From Allolobophora icterica (taxonomy: Eukaryota > Annelida > Clitellata > Crassiclitellata > Lumbricidae), in the NCBI GenBank assembly GCA_963556255.1, contig OY744604.1, positions 70,291,390 through 70,355,389 of the forward strand: a DNA stretch of 64,000 bases. Reading direction: 5' to 3'. The notes beneath the pieces were generated by a model. The model was not told the DNA's origin, did not search any database, and saw nothing but the letters and a program-made list of their open reading frames with translations. Shown here piece by piece: positions 1 to 11,960 of this stretch (positions within the stretch are counted from its first letter, which is position 1; every line of letters starts with the position of its first letter). The translations under genes were made by a program, and so were the position numbers.

Positions 1-719
1 AATCAATACTAAATTCTATTAACCGGTGAACTACTATTTCTCACTTCTCAAAGTGGCACACATACAGACACACATATTACGTGCAATTGTGCATGCATTG
101 TATATATGCATGCATTTGTGTATATATGCTTATATTCAATTTTCAATTCAAAGTCTTTACTGCAACCAAAAAACCATTAAAGTAACAGAGCTTTCCAATT
201 AACAACACCAAAGATTTTGTGAAGAAGCACAGTTTTTCGATAATGTATACAGCATATTTATTAATAATCGTTAGAGGTTGCAATGGGTGGCTCCAGAAGG
301 ATGTAGCCCCGTTATGCGGGGTCACCCAAGCATCGTATTACAATTTCTAAGTTCTGGCTGGCTTTTCCTAATTAAGTTCAAACTCGCCTAACTAAGTTCT
401 TAACTAAATGGCTCAACGGCCGGGGCCCGGTGCACGTATCCATGTATGGATACATACATGTATGTGTTCTTATGTATGCATGTATGTATAATATTTGTAT
501 ATATATGTATAATTATAGGTGTGTGTATGCATATAGGCACACATCAACAGATATATGTCCTGCTATATCCTGAAATCTGTTCAGCGATATTAGCCAATCC
601 AAAAAAACTGTCATGTGTAACTGAGCTACCATATGGCCACATCACATCAGGACATAATAGGCCTAATAACTCAAGATGTCCTACACTCACTTCATATTCA
701 TTGACTGCACCTAAAGGCA
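1..719. other. Non-coding flank, nothing recognised
   Basis: AT-rich sequence with short alternating purine-pyrimidine runs (TATATGCATGCA-like words near 90-130 and 440-545). The short open frames here have no recognisable protein features. Confidence 0.4.
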
Positions 720-736
720 TAATAATAATAGTAATA

Positions 737-817
<81 letters not shown>
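720..817. repeat. (AAT)n microsatellite
   Basis: About 32 uninterrupted AAT units. The poly-Asn and poly-Leu frames across it are translation artefacts. Confidence 0.97.
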
Positions 818-1649
818 TGGTGAGCTTCGAAACCCTGGGCCCAATCAACAATGAAGGCCTGAGTTTCCTTTCGGACCTAGGACAGAAGCTGTGCACGGTT
901 ACGAGGGACCCACGTGAGACATCTTTCTTATACCAACGCCTATCGATAACGATACAGCGTTTCAACGCGGTAGCTTTTAAGGGCACTTTCGCCAGCCAGG
1001 AAACAGATGAATAGGGCCATTCCGGACACTTTTTGTTTTACATTAGTTAATATTGAAGTCCCTGAGGGATCCTGTATACCTCGGGGCAAAAAAAAAATAA
1101 TAATAATAACCGATAGTGCCATATGAACTTATGTCCAACAACGAATCACAAGGCTTTTAGTAACAGCTGTTGCAGTGCCCACACTCGCATTATATTCTGT
1201 ATTTCCGGAAAAGAAAACAGATGGCACAGTAAAGTCACGAGACCAATTTAATGATAGACAACATTGCCAGTCATTTAGGATGTGGAAAGCGCCGTTGAGA
1301 GGTACTTGGAAGGCGCTATCTTGGTATCTATTTACATTACATTAGATACCATTCTGTGTACATATTATATACAATATATATATATATATGCATAATATAT
1401 GATGTCTTTATGTATCATTGTATTTCTGGAACCATGTCCAAACCTCACTTCTCATGCACTAGTTTAAGTATATGCATGCATGTAGGGTTACAATATGAAT
1501 ATCTGTATCAAAGCACCGGCGTTCATTGTAAGAAAAAGCCGTGATGACAATGTGTATCCGAGAAGCATGAGAAGCAGGCTTTTTTTTATTGATATTCAAG
1601 TGGGTTTTCTTGTATCAACGAGTTTTTTTTTACCATTCCAGACAGTCCC

Positions 1650-3740
1650 CGGATATTATTCCCAACAAAAAGTCTAGTCCAAGCAATCTAGCTAAAATAT
1701 CCATTGAACCTGGGCAAAATTGCTTCAGAAGCTTTTTAAACGGTTTCCTGTCCAGAAAAAATTGCTGAATTACAAATCCAAAATTCGACAAAATCGGAAT
1801 AGGGGAACACCCCAAATATGAATTTCAAAATGGCGAGTTGGGGGTTTCTAAGAAATGCCAATAATAACACAAATAATTTGTAATTAGACCTGGCTAAAAT
1901 GCTTCAGAAGCTTTTTAAACGGTTTCCTGTCCAGAAAACATTGCTGAATGACATACCAAAATTCGACAAAATTTAAATCCAATATGGCCGCCGTCGAAAG
2001 GTGGAAAATTCACCCTTTTTGTTTTTCGTACAGTATATGCACTTGTAGCCTAATACTTCTAATGTTACTGATTTCGGTATGTAGAATTTATTTCTGATAT
2101 TCTTTTCGCCATACGGGGTCATCTTCACCTTGAAAGGTCATGGTCAAGGTCATTTTGTGACGTCGATGACGCCATCAAGCTAACTTCCCATCAGTCAGTA
2201 AATGTAAATTTTTATGTCACAGGTAAACCTGTAAGCTAAAAGATAGGCAGACTTCAGCCAAGAACAGGTAGACCCCTAGGCTAAAGATGGGCAGATTCTA
2301 GCCAAGGATGGGTAGACCCCTAAGCTAAAGATGGGCAGACCCCAGCCAAGGATAGGTAGACCTCGAAGCTAAGGACAAGTAGACTCTTAAGCTAAAGATA
2401 GGCAGACCCCAGCCAAGGACGGGTGAACCCCTAAGCTAAAGATGGGCAGACCCCAGCCAAGGACGGGTAGACCCCTAAGCTAAAGATTGGCAGACCCCAG
2501 CCAAGGATAGGTAGACCTCGAAGCTAAGGACAAGTAGACTCTTAAGCTAAAGATTGGCAGACCCCAGCCAAGGACGGGTGAACCCCTAAGCTAAAGATGG
2601 GCAGGCCCCAGCCAAGGACAGGTAGACCGTAAGCTAAAGATGGGCAGACCCCAGCCAAGGACGGGTAGACCCATAAGCTAAAGTTAGGAAGACCCCAACC
2701 AAAAACATGTAGACCTCTAAACTAAGGACAGGTAGACTCTGGAATCTGCCCATCTTTAGCCTAGGAGTCTACCTGTCCTTGGCTGGGATCTGCCTATCTT
2801 GAAGCTTAGAGGTTTACCTGTGACATAAAAATTTACATTTACCGACTGATGGCAAGTTAGCTTGATGGCGTCATCGACGTTACAAATAACCTTGACCATG
2901 ACCTTTCAAGGTGAAGATGACCCGTATGGCGAAAAGAATATCAGAAATAAATTCTACATACCAAAATCAGTATCATTAGAAATATTGCAAGTGCAAATAC
3001 TGTACGAAAAACAAAAAGGGTGAATTTTCCAATATGGTCGACGGCGGCCATATTGGATTTAGCCATAACGTCATTCATGGCAATATGGCCGCCATGCACC
3101 TCGGTGATTTTTCATGTCTAGGGACCCACTGACTAAGTTGAAGTGAGATATTCGCACAACATCAAACGGGTCCACAGGCCAAGTACATGATTAAAGTGTA
3201 AATAAGTTTTATTGGCATTTCTTTATGAAAAAGCCAATCCGCCATTTTGAAATTCATTTTCGGAAGTGTTCCCGAGGTCCGATTTTGTCGAATTTTGGAT
3301 ATGTTATTCAACAATGTTTTCTGGACAGGAATCAGTTTTGAAATCTTCTGAAGCAATTTTGCCTAGGTCTACTTGCAAATTATTTGTATTATTATTATTG
3401 GTATTTGTTAGAAAACTCGACAATCCGCCATTTTGAAATTCATTTTTGGGGGTGTTCTCGTGGTCCAATTTTGTCGAATTTTAGAAATATTATTCAGCAA
3501 TGTTTTCTGGATAGGAAGCTGTTTAGAAAGCTTCTGAAATATTTTACCCAGCTTTTATTGCAAATTATTTGTATCATTATTGGTATTTCTTAGAAACCCC
3601 CAATCTGCCATTTTGAAATTCATTTTTGGGGTGTTCCCCTATTCCGATTTTGTCGAATTTTGGATATGTTATTCAGCAAATTTTTCTGGACAGGAAACCG
3701 TTTAAAAAGCTTCTGAAGCAATTTTGCCCAGGTCTCACTG
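1650..3740. mobile_element. Foldback (inverted-repeat) element with internal minisatellite
   Basis: The sequence around 1990-2230 returns inverted at 2805-3035, including the TGACATAAAAATTTACATTT segment, and a tandem array lies between the arms. The outer arms hold diverged repeats of about 190 bp, recognisable by GAAGCTTTTTAAACGG and TTTTGTCGAATTTTGG: two on the left (about 1690-1985) and three inverted on the right (about 3220-3740). No transposase frame is visible. The structure fits a foldback or non-autonomous DNA transposon. I could not define a target duplication, so the outer ends are approximate. Confidence 0.75.
2230..2755. repeat. Minisatellite, about 42-bp unit, in the foldback loop
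   Basis: Diverged repeats alternate GTAGACCCCTAAGCTAAAGA with GGGCAGACCCCAGCCAAGGA. About a dozen units lie head to tail, and an inverted unit begins the right arm near 2740-2810. No long open frame crosses it. Confidence 0.9.
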
Positions 3741-3756
3741 TATATTGCCTGGACTA

Positions 3757-3872
3757 GTCTTCCAAGACACGACCGGGTTAACAACATCTGAATGTTTTAT
3801 CGACCTCAGACAGTCCAGTCTGAGGTCGATAAAACATTCAGATGTTGTTAACCCGGTCGTGTCTTGGAAGAC
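3757..3872. repeat. Perfect 55-bp hairpin with 6-nt loop
   Basis: Bases 3757-3811 are the exact reverse complement of 3818-3872, with AGTCCA as the loop. It abuts the right edge of the foldback element. With no mismatch over 55 bp it must be young or maintained. Confidence 0.95.
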
Positions 3873-3899
3873 GTTGTGTTGGGAAAAACAACCGGGGGG

Positions 3900-4320
3900 G
3901 AGCGAACAAATTTAGAAAATCTTAATAGAAGGTTGCAATAAAACACGTGTTATACTGATTGAGGCGGTTTCAGCCTGCTGCTACATATTAGGCCTACACA
4001 AACCGGGTTGTATTTTATTTCCTTAAATATGGCAGGAAAATTATGTTCAGTTAGTCTATGCTTAGTAATCGAGAGGTATTGTAGCGTAACTACGTGGGGC
4101 AAGGCTACTGAGCAGGATGGCCCTTCCCAGGTATCAGCGTATCAAATCCTATGTCCGTGGGCCGGCTTCCCTTAGTCAAGCGGAAGACTTCAGACTCTGG
4201 TTAAGTTTGATCGATATATTCAAGTACATGTAAAACAAACCGACTACCCGTCGGCTAAATCAAATCACAGACAAATCGTCAATGTACAATAAAGCGCAAT
4301 TTCTATCGAAGAGAGTGTCC
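3900..4320. other. No gene seen
   Basis: No long frame, splice pattern or transposon end was recognised here. Confidence 0.35.
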
Positions 4321-4329
4321 GCCAAGTAC

Positions 4330-4470
4330 ACCTCGCACTTAAAACCGTTCGCTACTCACGCTTGACAGTCCGTATATCGCACGCTTGACAGTTCATGTAC
4401 CGCAACGCTTGACAGTCCGTGTATCGTAGCGCCAGATAATCCGTGTATCGCCACGCTAGTGACTTCAAGT
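4330..4470. repeat. Short tandem repeat, CGCTTGACAGTCCGTGTATCG unit
   Basis: Roughly four imperfect copies of a unit of about 24 bp containing CTTGACAGTCCGT and GTATCG. It leads into the TATCGATA-rich minisatellite. Confidence 0.6.
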
Positions 4471-4669
4471 TCGACAGGCAACGACGTGGATCCCAGTCCA
4501 AGATCGCATTCGCTTCCAAAGCGCAACTACCTGTCCGAACTACTTACTCGACTACACGCAATTGTCTCTTTTGACAGCTACTAAGCTCCGCTACTCGACG
4601 ACTAAGTTCGACTGTCTGCCCGATTGTCCTCTCCGAACGAGCACCGACTGTCTTCTCCGACTGAACTCC

Positions 4670-5160
4670 TGTATCCTGTATCGATACCCTGTATCGATAC
4701 AGGGTATCGATACAGGGTATCGTGTATCGAGGCTGGCTGGCTGACAAGTATCGTGTATCGAGTATCGATACAGGCTGGCTGGCGGGTATCGTGTATCGAG
4801 TATCGATACAGGGTATCGTGTATCGAGGCTGGCTGGCAGGTATCGTGTATCGAGTTTCGATACAGGCAGGGCTGTAGTCGAGGGTATACGCGGGTATACA
4901 GCGTATACTCACCTCACGAAATATTTATATTTATTTCTATTAAAATACTGTAGCGTATATACTCCCAATATACTGTAGCGTATACTCACCTCTAATTTGT
5001 TTCGGAAAACTAACCGATAGCGTATACTCAACTCTAATTTTACCACTACAGCCCTGGATACAGGGTATCGTGTATCGAGGCTGGCTGGCGGGTATCGATG
5101 CTGGCGGCTGGCTGGCATGCATCGACATAGGCAGGCACCGAGGCTGGCTGGCCCGCAGCG
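4670..5160. repeat. GTATCGATACAGGG / GGCTGGCTGGC minisatellite
   Basis: Palindromic TATCGATA words alternate with GGCTGGCTGGC in units of about 35-40 bp. The main block is about 4670-4880, and a second is 5050-5160 after a stretch with repeated GCGTATACTC words. Open frames on both strands are simple-repeat artefacts. Confidence 0.85.
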
Positions 5161-5385
5161 TGTCGGGACGAACGAGTCAAAAATGAAGAAAATGGGACAT
5201 GGAAAGAAGGGCCAAAACTTCCACAGTAAGCTTATAGCTGTTATATCCTGCCGTAATTGCAACACTCTGTAATTCAGCAAACACTAGAACTGTGTCGTCT
5301 CTGCGCCTCTGCTAAAATCATCCGGCTTCTGTTGCACATGTTAGAATCATGTCATAGCGTGTCTAATGCTGCCACATAACGTCCA

Positions 5386-5788
5386 AAACAAATTCATATT
5401 TTTCGTCGACTTCTTCTCTATACCATTAAACCGCTCAGGTATATTCGTTCATCATCATATCTTTCTCTTTATCGGCCTCACGTCTCCTCCAATTTTAAAT
5501 TCTGCAACCTCTGCTTACTCTATGTTGCAACAGCTCTTTGGAATAAACTCCCAACAGATTTCCGCCAGGTTGTTCATCCTCTTATCTCGTCTGTCAATGT
5601 TACCTCTCCATAGATCAGAAAACTAGACTGAAAGAGATAAACTTGAAGGTCGAACAGATGTTGACTGATTGAGAGACTAAGGTTCCTTAGGGTATTACCC
5701 TTTGTCACTGAAACTGTATGTGAACAATATGTAAACATTGTTTACTTGGTAATGAGGTAGTGAACAATAAAACTGATTGATTGATTGA
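5386..5788 (+). mobile_element. CR1/L2-like LINE 3' fragment with TTGA-type tail
   Basis: Translation from about 5386 reads without a stop to about 5616 and contains VATALWNKLPTDFRQ. LWN-LP is the hallmark near the C-terminus of CR1/L2-clade reverse transcriptases. About 170 bp of 3' UTR follows, ending in ACTGATTGATTGATTGAAG, a short-repeat tail typical of target-primed insertion. Only the last 80 or so codons remain. Confidence 0.75.
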
Positions 5789-6359
5789 AGATAATAGGAA
5801 AATGATAACAGTTGAAAGACGAGGAAGTTGGGACAGAAGGAATTCCTTAATTTGGATTTCAATTAAACAACAACCGGAGAGCCAAAGATTAGCGTCTCAT
5901 GAACGCGTTCACCATACGTAGTCAAAAACCGAAGCGAATCGTGGACTCTAAAGTTGTTTTGTTAGACGCGTTGTAAATATATATTTTATTATTGTACTAA
6001 ATATCAAGATTACTTTTCTTTATCTTCTGACGATTTACGACATTCACGAGTAGGCACATAAGCAACCAGAAGATTAAGCCGAAGAAACTTTAATATCGCA
6101 CGTTCCCAGGACACTGCAGGGTAAAGAGACTGATCGGATCGTTTTGTGAACGCAGACGAGTACAGCAACAATATCTTCCTTAACACGGTTCCTCAATTAT
6201 AAATGGGTCATTATCCGAAATGTTACAAATATCGTCTCCGAAAAACAAAAAAAAAATTCCGCAAAATTGGCTGCATGTGTTTTTTTCATTCACGTACATA
6301 GTTAAATTCAACTAATTTTCTCCATGTTTTCTGTTCTGTGCGTGGTTTTCTATCCAATG

Positions 6360-6478
6360 TTTCAAGCTGTCAGCTGCATTGCACCTTAAACATCAGCGCT
6401 TGTGAATAAGCTGGTGCCCTGCCCATGGCTTTCCGATGGCGCTTTAGAAGTTTGGAGTTTACGATTACGATAGTATAA
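6360..6478 (+). mobile_element. LINE 3' tail, ATTACG-tail family
   Basis: Contains CGCTTGTGAATAAGCTGGT, GGCGCTTTAGAAGTTT and a terminal ACGATTACGAT. The same order occurs near 62660-62740 and, inverted, at 42180-42245. Only the tail is present. Confidence 0.65.
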
Positions 6479-6540
6479 AACCTGATATATGAGAACTTCC
6501 TAGAATGGTGACTTCAGAAGTAGGGATGAGAGCCAAAGTC

Positions 6541-6565
6541 ATCATCATCATCATCAGCATCATCA

Positions 6566-6607
<42 letters not shown>

Positions 6608-6628
6608 TCATCATCATCATCATCATTG
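6541..6628. repeat. (CAT)n/(CGT)n microsatellite
   Basis: ATC units flank a block of GTC units. Poly-Val, Ile, Met and Thr frames over it are artefacts. Confidence 0.95.
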
Positions 6629-6639
6629 TTTCTGAGGCA

Positions 6640-7415
6640 TCTGCTGCTGTGGTTGGGCAAACATCTAGACATGGTTCTATCATTGCCAGGTTGGCATCAC
6701 GCGAACTACAAAACAGAATTTCAAACGAGTTAAATCAATGGAATAAAATATGTATTGACTCACTTTTCAGTGATTAACAAGTATAGTCTGTTGGTTTTGT
6801 TTATTGTTTAGTGTTTATTTAATATTGCTAACATACAATAATTTATTAATACTATTTTGCATGGTCAGTAAATACATCATAATAAAATGCTTAAACACTA
6901 TTACAGTTAGCGTTTTAAAATTTTTTAAGTTTGTACAATTGTTACAAAATTTGACAAATTTGTGAAAAATGTCAAATTTTAAAACTCTTTGGAACACATC
7001 TTAGAAGGCAAATTTTATAAATTTTCTCTTGCATGTTCATTAAATACGTTATAACTAAATGGCTAAACACTATTACAATTAGTGTGTGAAATTTTAGAAA
7101 TTTTAGAAATTTCCTAAATTTGATATTTTTTTTAAATTTTATAATTTTAAACCTCGTTGGGGCACATCTTCCCGAACGAACTTAAAAGAAATATTTTGCA
7201 CGATAACTAACTATATCACAAGGCCTATCCATCACTATTACGATCATTTTCTAGAATTTTTTTTCACTCCACCCTAGTACGTGTGTCTCTGGTCTCTAAT
7301 AGTGAATGCTCCACATAATACAAAAACTAAACACAGGAGTGAAATCCTAGATTTAGATTTCTTCTTGCTTTCACCTAGTTATTTCCTTATATTTTACTTA
7401 TCTGTTTTTATTTGG
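6640..7415. other. AT-rich non-coding DNA
   Basis: Very AT-rich, with two diverged copies of about 190 bp (about 6825-7005 and 7015-7165). The copies share AAACACTATTACA, TTAGCG or TTAGTG, and a repeated TTTTAAAATTTT block. No gene was recognised. Confidence 0.4.
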
Positions 7416-7419
7416 TTCA

Positions 7420-7424
7420 ATAAC

Positions 7425-7497
<73 letters not shown>

Positions 7498-7512
7498 GTA
7501 ACAATAATAATT
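7420..7512. repeat. (AAT)n microsatellite
   Basis: About 25 AAT units, with the end degraded to AATAGTAACAATAATAAT. Confidence 0.97.
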
Positions 7513-7514
7513 GT

Positions 7515-8150
7515 ACTATTCGTGTTTATTGACAAGCTCACTGACAAACCGCAGTAAGTTACGTATATTGAAACAATTGAAACATGACGGCACAGTTATC
7601 AAGATCTGAAATAACACACGTCGTGTAAGGCGCCTGTTCATTTTACTGCTGACACCTAGAAGTGGAAGGCTGAGTCGACTTAGAGGGGCTTACGTGTAGC
7701 GAACCCAGACTATTCGTTCAGATATTTTAAGCCAGTGAAGAGATTCAGGACAAGAGTGATTAATCAAACCACCTAAATCATCTCGATCTGTGGAAAAATG
7801 TGACTATATTATACATGGGGAAACCGAGACTTTAGGTGTTAGAAATTAATCAAAATTCAAAAACTCATCTATCCACATTGCACTATGACTAGGAATGCAG
7901 CACAGCGCGCTCTCGTACAAAAGTCCTGTTACAGCGCGCTATAAATCTTTAGTTGTATTGTATTGTATAGAAGAACACTGACCGTCTTATCCGCATATGA
8001 CTCAGCAGAGAAGCCGTCTTTGTATCTAACACCTAGTAGCGACCTGCGTGCCGGCTAATTCGTGTACCAGCATCTTTCACACTAGCCTGCTATGCACCGT
8101 TGTAATGGCATGCTTCTGAGGTATGTGGTGACCCGGTTTGACCTAGTCCC
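7515..8150. other. No gene recognised
   Basis: Mixed-composition sequence without a long frame or repeat boundary that I can support. Confidence 0.35.
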
Positions 8151-8183
8151 CGGCGCCGCCGCCATCCGCCGCCGCCGCCGTTA
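8151..8183. repeat. (CCG)n tract
   Basis: GCCGCCGCCATCCGCCGCC-like run. It is followed by GCTAAGCTATCGACTGC words that resemble the repeat at 8880-9025. Confidence 0.85.
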
Positions 8184-8619
8184 AGCTATCAAGTCGAAAC
8201 CAGTCGCTAAGCTATCGACTGCTAGCGACTTCGTTCACTTAGTATTTTGCCTGTTGTTTTAGTCGCGGTTTTCAAGTAAACAATGACAGAACAGTGCTTC
8301 TACTGGTTAAGCGCTGATAAAAGTCAATTGTACGTCCATTTTGTTGTCTATCAATGCAAATAATATCTATGTAGAAACTGAAACTGAAATTTTCCAGTAA
8401 CTGAAACGAACACGGTAATTATTTTAGAATTGAAACTAATAAAAACTGTATTTTTTTCAGAACTGAAACTTGATCTGAAGTGATAATTACGAACCACCAA
8501 CTGAATTAATGCTGAGACTATAATTATTTTCAAAACTGAAATATCACTGGCTTTGACTTAGTGGTACCGGTATGCTTTATTCCTTTTGTAAACACTCAAA
8601 TGTGTCACAAATTCACATT

Positions 8620-9030
8620 AGCATTAATTTTCACAGTCATCGGGCATGCGCACATGAAGCGGAGCCGATGTAGGACCCATATTCCCATACTGGACAACCT
8701 GCCTACCTACTTACCTACCTACCTACCTACTTGCCTGCCTGCCTACCTAACTACCTACCTATAATGTTCGTATGGATCCCATCTAATGTCCACGGAAATG
8801 ATGGCACGCTCAGTACAGTATGCGGTAAAAATGCATTTTATTGTTAGATTATCAGGTATGTCCAATGGACATATCAGATTACATGAGAAGTCGATAGCAA
8901 GTCGCTAAGTCAGTCGATAAGACTAAGCGACTTAGTCAGTCGATAAGCATGCGACTTAGTCGACTGAGTCGCTAAGTCAGTCGTTAACTCATCAAGTCAG
9001 TCGCTAACTCATTAGCGACTGACTCCGGGT
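8620..9030 (+). repeat. Dispersed repeat copy with GTCGCTAAGTC array (inverted relative to 55545-55870)
   Basis: It holds, in order, ATTAATTTTCACAG, ACCCATATT, a (CTAC)n microsatellite (8690-8762), ATGGCACGCTCAGTA, CAGGTATGTCCAATGGACAT, and a run of about 140 bp of GTCGCTAAGTCAGTCGATAA words. The same blocks occur in reverse order and complement at 55545-55870. It is probably a non-autonomous element, but its ends are unresolved. Confidence 0.7.
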
Positions 9031-9039
9031 ACTAGTTTG

Positions 9040-9450
9040 ACCCAGCGGGTCATCTCAGCCACAATCCTCCTCTATCCGCCTCCTCCTCGTCGTCATCCTC
9101 CTCCTGTGCTTTCGCTGCTTCCATACAAGGCCCTGCTCCCTCACCCACGCCTAACTGCCACAACACAACGCAGCCACTCTGCTAGGCTATTTTCTTGCAG
9201 CGCTCCGCACCAACTTCAACTGTAAGAATGTACTGTATTTCCATATCATTGATCTACGATGCAGCAGCACTTTGCATATTTTCAAACCTAATGGAAAGAC
9301 ATGTCCAACCACATAGGGGTACCCCCCAAAAAACTCACCGGATTTGCACGAATCCCACGACCCAGCCTTAGCATGGATGGGGGGCAGCTGCCCCCTTTGC
9401 CCCCCCCGTGGCGACGCTAATGTTAAGGCTTATATATATATATATATATA
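9040..9450. other. No gene recognised
   Basis: Pyrimidine-rich sequence, then GGGGGGCAGCTGCCCCC-like GC-rich words and a short (TA)n run at 9431-9450. Confidence 0.35.
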
Positions 9451-11065
9451 CAGTACTGATGAACCTGGCACAAAAAATAGACGATGACTCATCCTTTTCG
9501 CCGGTACCACCGCTTAGAAAGACAATAGGAAGCTGACCTGAAAGGGACCTGGGTCGCACACACACACACACTCATATATATATATATGTATATATATGAG
9601 TGTGTATATATATGAGTGTATATGTTACAGGCAATTCGTAAAACAAGGGATTTTGCAAAATGCCTGAAATTTTTAGGCAATTTGTAAAAATCCCTGATTC
9701 ACTCAGGCACTTTACAAAATCCCTGACAAAACCAGGGATTTTGTAAAATCCCTGAAATCAGACGACGAAAATTTGACAGATTGCCTGAAATGAAAATGAC
9801 GAACATAATCGAAGTTTATTACGCAAACACGCCATATTTTCAAAGGATTAACAGTTTTAGATGGTATTTTATATTAAGTTTAGTTCTCATGTTGTACAAC
9901 TAGGAATTTTGTAAAATATCTGAAAGATTTTTTTATGCAAACAAGCCTTATTTTCAAACGATTACCATATTAGACCGTATTTAATTTTAAGTTCAGTTCT
10001 TGAAGGCTAGGCCCTACATCAGTTTTTGTTTTCACACGATATACTCGACTGTTACACTTTGCTTTCCCTTTGAAACATTTACACCTATTTGCCTTTAGCA
10101 TCGACTGTTGCACTAGACTTTCCCTTTGAAACATTTTAACTTTGAAGTTGCAGATTAATTGAAGTTGTTGATACAGCACAAATTAATAAACAATCCGGCT
10201 CGACAACTTTACTTTCCATTAGAAAATTTATGCACCTATTTGTCTTGCAGCACTCAGCGAACTTTGATTGTCTATTTCCTTATAATTCTTTGATTTGCCG
10301 TCGCAACAATTGGAAGTTGACCGAAATATTTACCTATTGTCTGAGATTAACTGTGGTCAGACGCGTACCCTTGCTATAAATTAAAACCCAGCAAGAACCG
10401 GATTGTTTATTAATTTGTAAAGTTGCAACTTTTTCAGTAAAGTGCAACAGTCGATGCCATTCGAGTAGGCCTATATCGTGTGAAAACAAAAACTGATGAT
10501 GCCTTCAAAAACTGACTTAAAATAAAATAGGTCTAAAAATGGTAGGCCTAATCGTTTGAAAATGATGAGGCTTGTTTGCGTAATAAACTTTCAGACATTT
10601 TACAAAATTCCTGCATGGTTGTACAACATGAGATCTAAACTTAATATAAAATATCATCTAAAACTGTTAATCCTTTGAAAATAGGGCTTGTTTGCGTGAT
10701 ACACTTCGATTATGTTCGTCATTTCATTTCAGGCAATCGTCAAATTTTTGTCGTCTGATTTCAGGGATTTTACAAAATCCCTGGTTTTTTCAGGGATTTT
10801 GTAAAGTGCCTGAGTGAATCAGGGATTTTACAAATTGCCTAAAAATTGCAGGCATTTTACAAAATCCCTTGTTTTACGAATTGCCTGTAATATATATATT
10901 TATATGTGAGTGTATATATATAGATATATGAGTGTGTGTGTGTGTGTGTGTATGTGTGTGCGACCCAGGTCCCTTTGGTGTCAGCTTCCTATTGTCTTTC
11001 TAAGCGGTAGTACCGGCGAGGAGGATGAGTCATCGCCTACTTTCTGCGCCAGCTTCATCAATACA
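9451..11065. mobile_element. Near-complete foldback element, 1.6 kb
   Basis: The left half (9451 to about 10250) pairs with the right half (about 10265 to 11065) around a centre near 10258. Matching pairs include CTGATGAACCTGGC with GCCAGCTTCATCA, ACAGGCAATTCGTAAAAC with its complement at 10869-10887, and AATTAATAAACAATC near the centre. Arms are diverged by perhaps 10-15%. Within the arms CAGGGATTTTGTAAAATCCCTG is itself palindromic and occurs several times. No transposase is visible, so this is a foldback or MITE-like element. Confidence 0.85.
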
Positions 11066-11454
11066 ACCTCTACTAGGCCTAGTACAGAAGTTCTTGGGTT
11101 CAACTCCGTTTATTTGATAGGATGTCAAATGTCTTTAAGGGCATACATGTGAAGGTCATCTGCAAGCAAAACAATGTGGAGCTCGCTAAAAGATTCCCAT
11201 CGATTGTTAACAGGTGACCTCTAGTTCAAAGGATATATATGTCAAGCTGCGGCGATAATCAATCGATCAATTTTTTATTGCAGCGATATAACATACATCA
11301 GTTCAACATTGGTATGTTACATGAAAACGTTGACAAAGGGAAGGCCCAGAAGGAATGGAAATCCCTCTAATAGGGACACCCAATTTTGTTAGTTGATTAC
11401 GTTGAAGGTAGAGGTTCGATTGAGAGACACAGTGATAAGATTAACTAAGTGATT

Positions 11455-11960
11455 AAACAGAGGTTTGATTGATTTATTGAATTGTTTATTGAAGCACCAC
11501 AGAACAGACAAATCAAATTATGACCGTTTCGCCTATAGCATTACAAGTGCTGGCGTCAAAAGGGTAATCCAAAAGGGTCAAAAGTCACCGCTACTGCGTA
11601 GTACTGCCTGGATTACTCTCTCACATAAACATTCAACACTCAACTTCATGATAATTTCAAACAACATTTCAAATCATAAAATTATATGAAGAATCTGAAC
11701 AGTGCAGTGCAAGGTAAAAAAAAACAGTAACAAACCATATATGGTATTCATAAGCACACAAAAACAGTGCACAGTGTTTTGATTATGAACATTATAGACT
11801 TAGGTTAACAGTTGCAAGACGGCATGCAATCCAGTTTACATCAGTTCCATGAATTGTCATTAATTAATCCATCCGTTAATTGAGAACGTAATAGTTTTTT
11901 GAAAAGATGAAGATTTGGGACCAGTTGAATATTTGTGGGAACACAGCTCCAGATTTACCA
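11455..11960 (-). mobile_element. LINE 3' fragment, antisense
   Basis: The complement of about 11960-11840 reads WSCVPTNIQLVPNLHLFKK, matching the reverse transcriptase C-terminal pattern LW--LP--I--L--FKK. On the plus strand the region begins with TTGATTGATTTATTGAATTG (about 11465-11485), the complement of a TCAATCAA-type tail like that of the plus-strand copy ending at 5788. It is a 5'-truncated minus-strand copy. Confidence 0.7.

Noticed and set aside
736..1014. 92-codon frame starting with poly-Asn
   Set aside because: It starts in the (AAT)n run and has no domain or splice evidence beyond it.
4544..5280. Several 60-125-codon frames rich in Tyr, Thr, Ile and Pro repeats
   Set aside because: They translate the TATCGATA minisatellite on both strands; overlapping frames are equally open.
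9368..11152. Similar frames with PRSL-QLPIVFLSG on opposite strands
   Set aside because: They are the two arms of one foldback element, with no start, promoter or family match; similarity reflects the inverted repeat.
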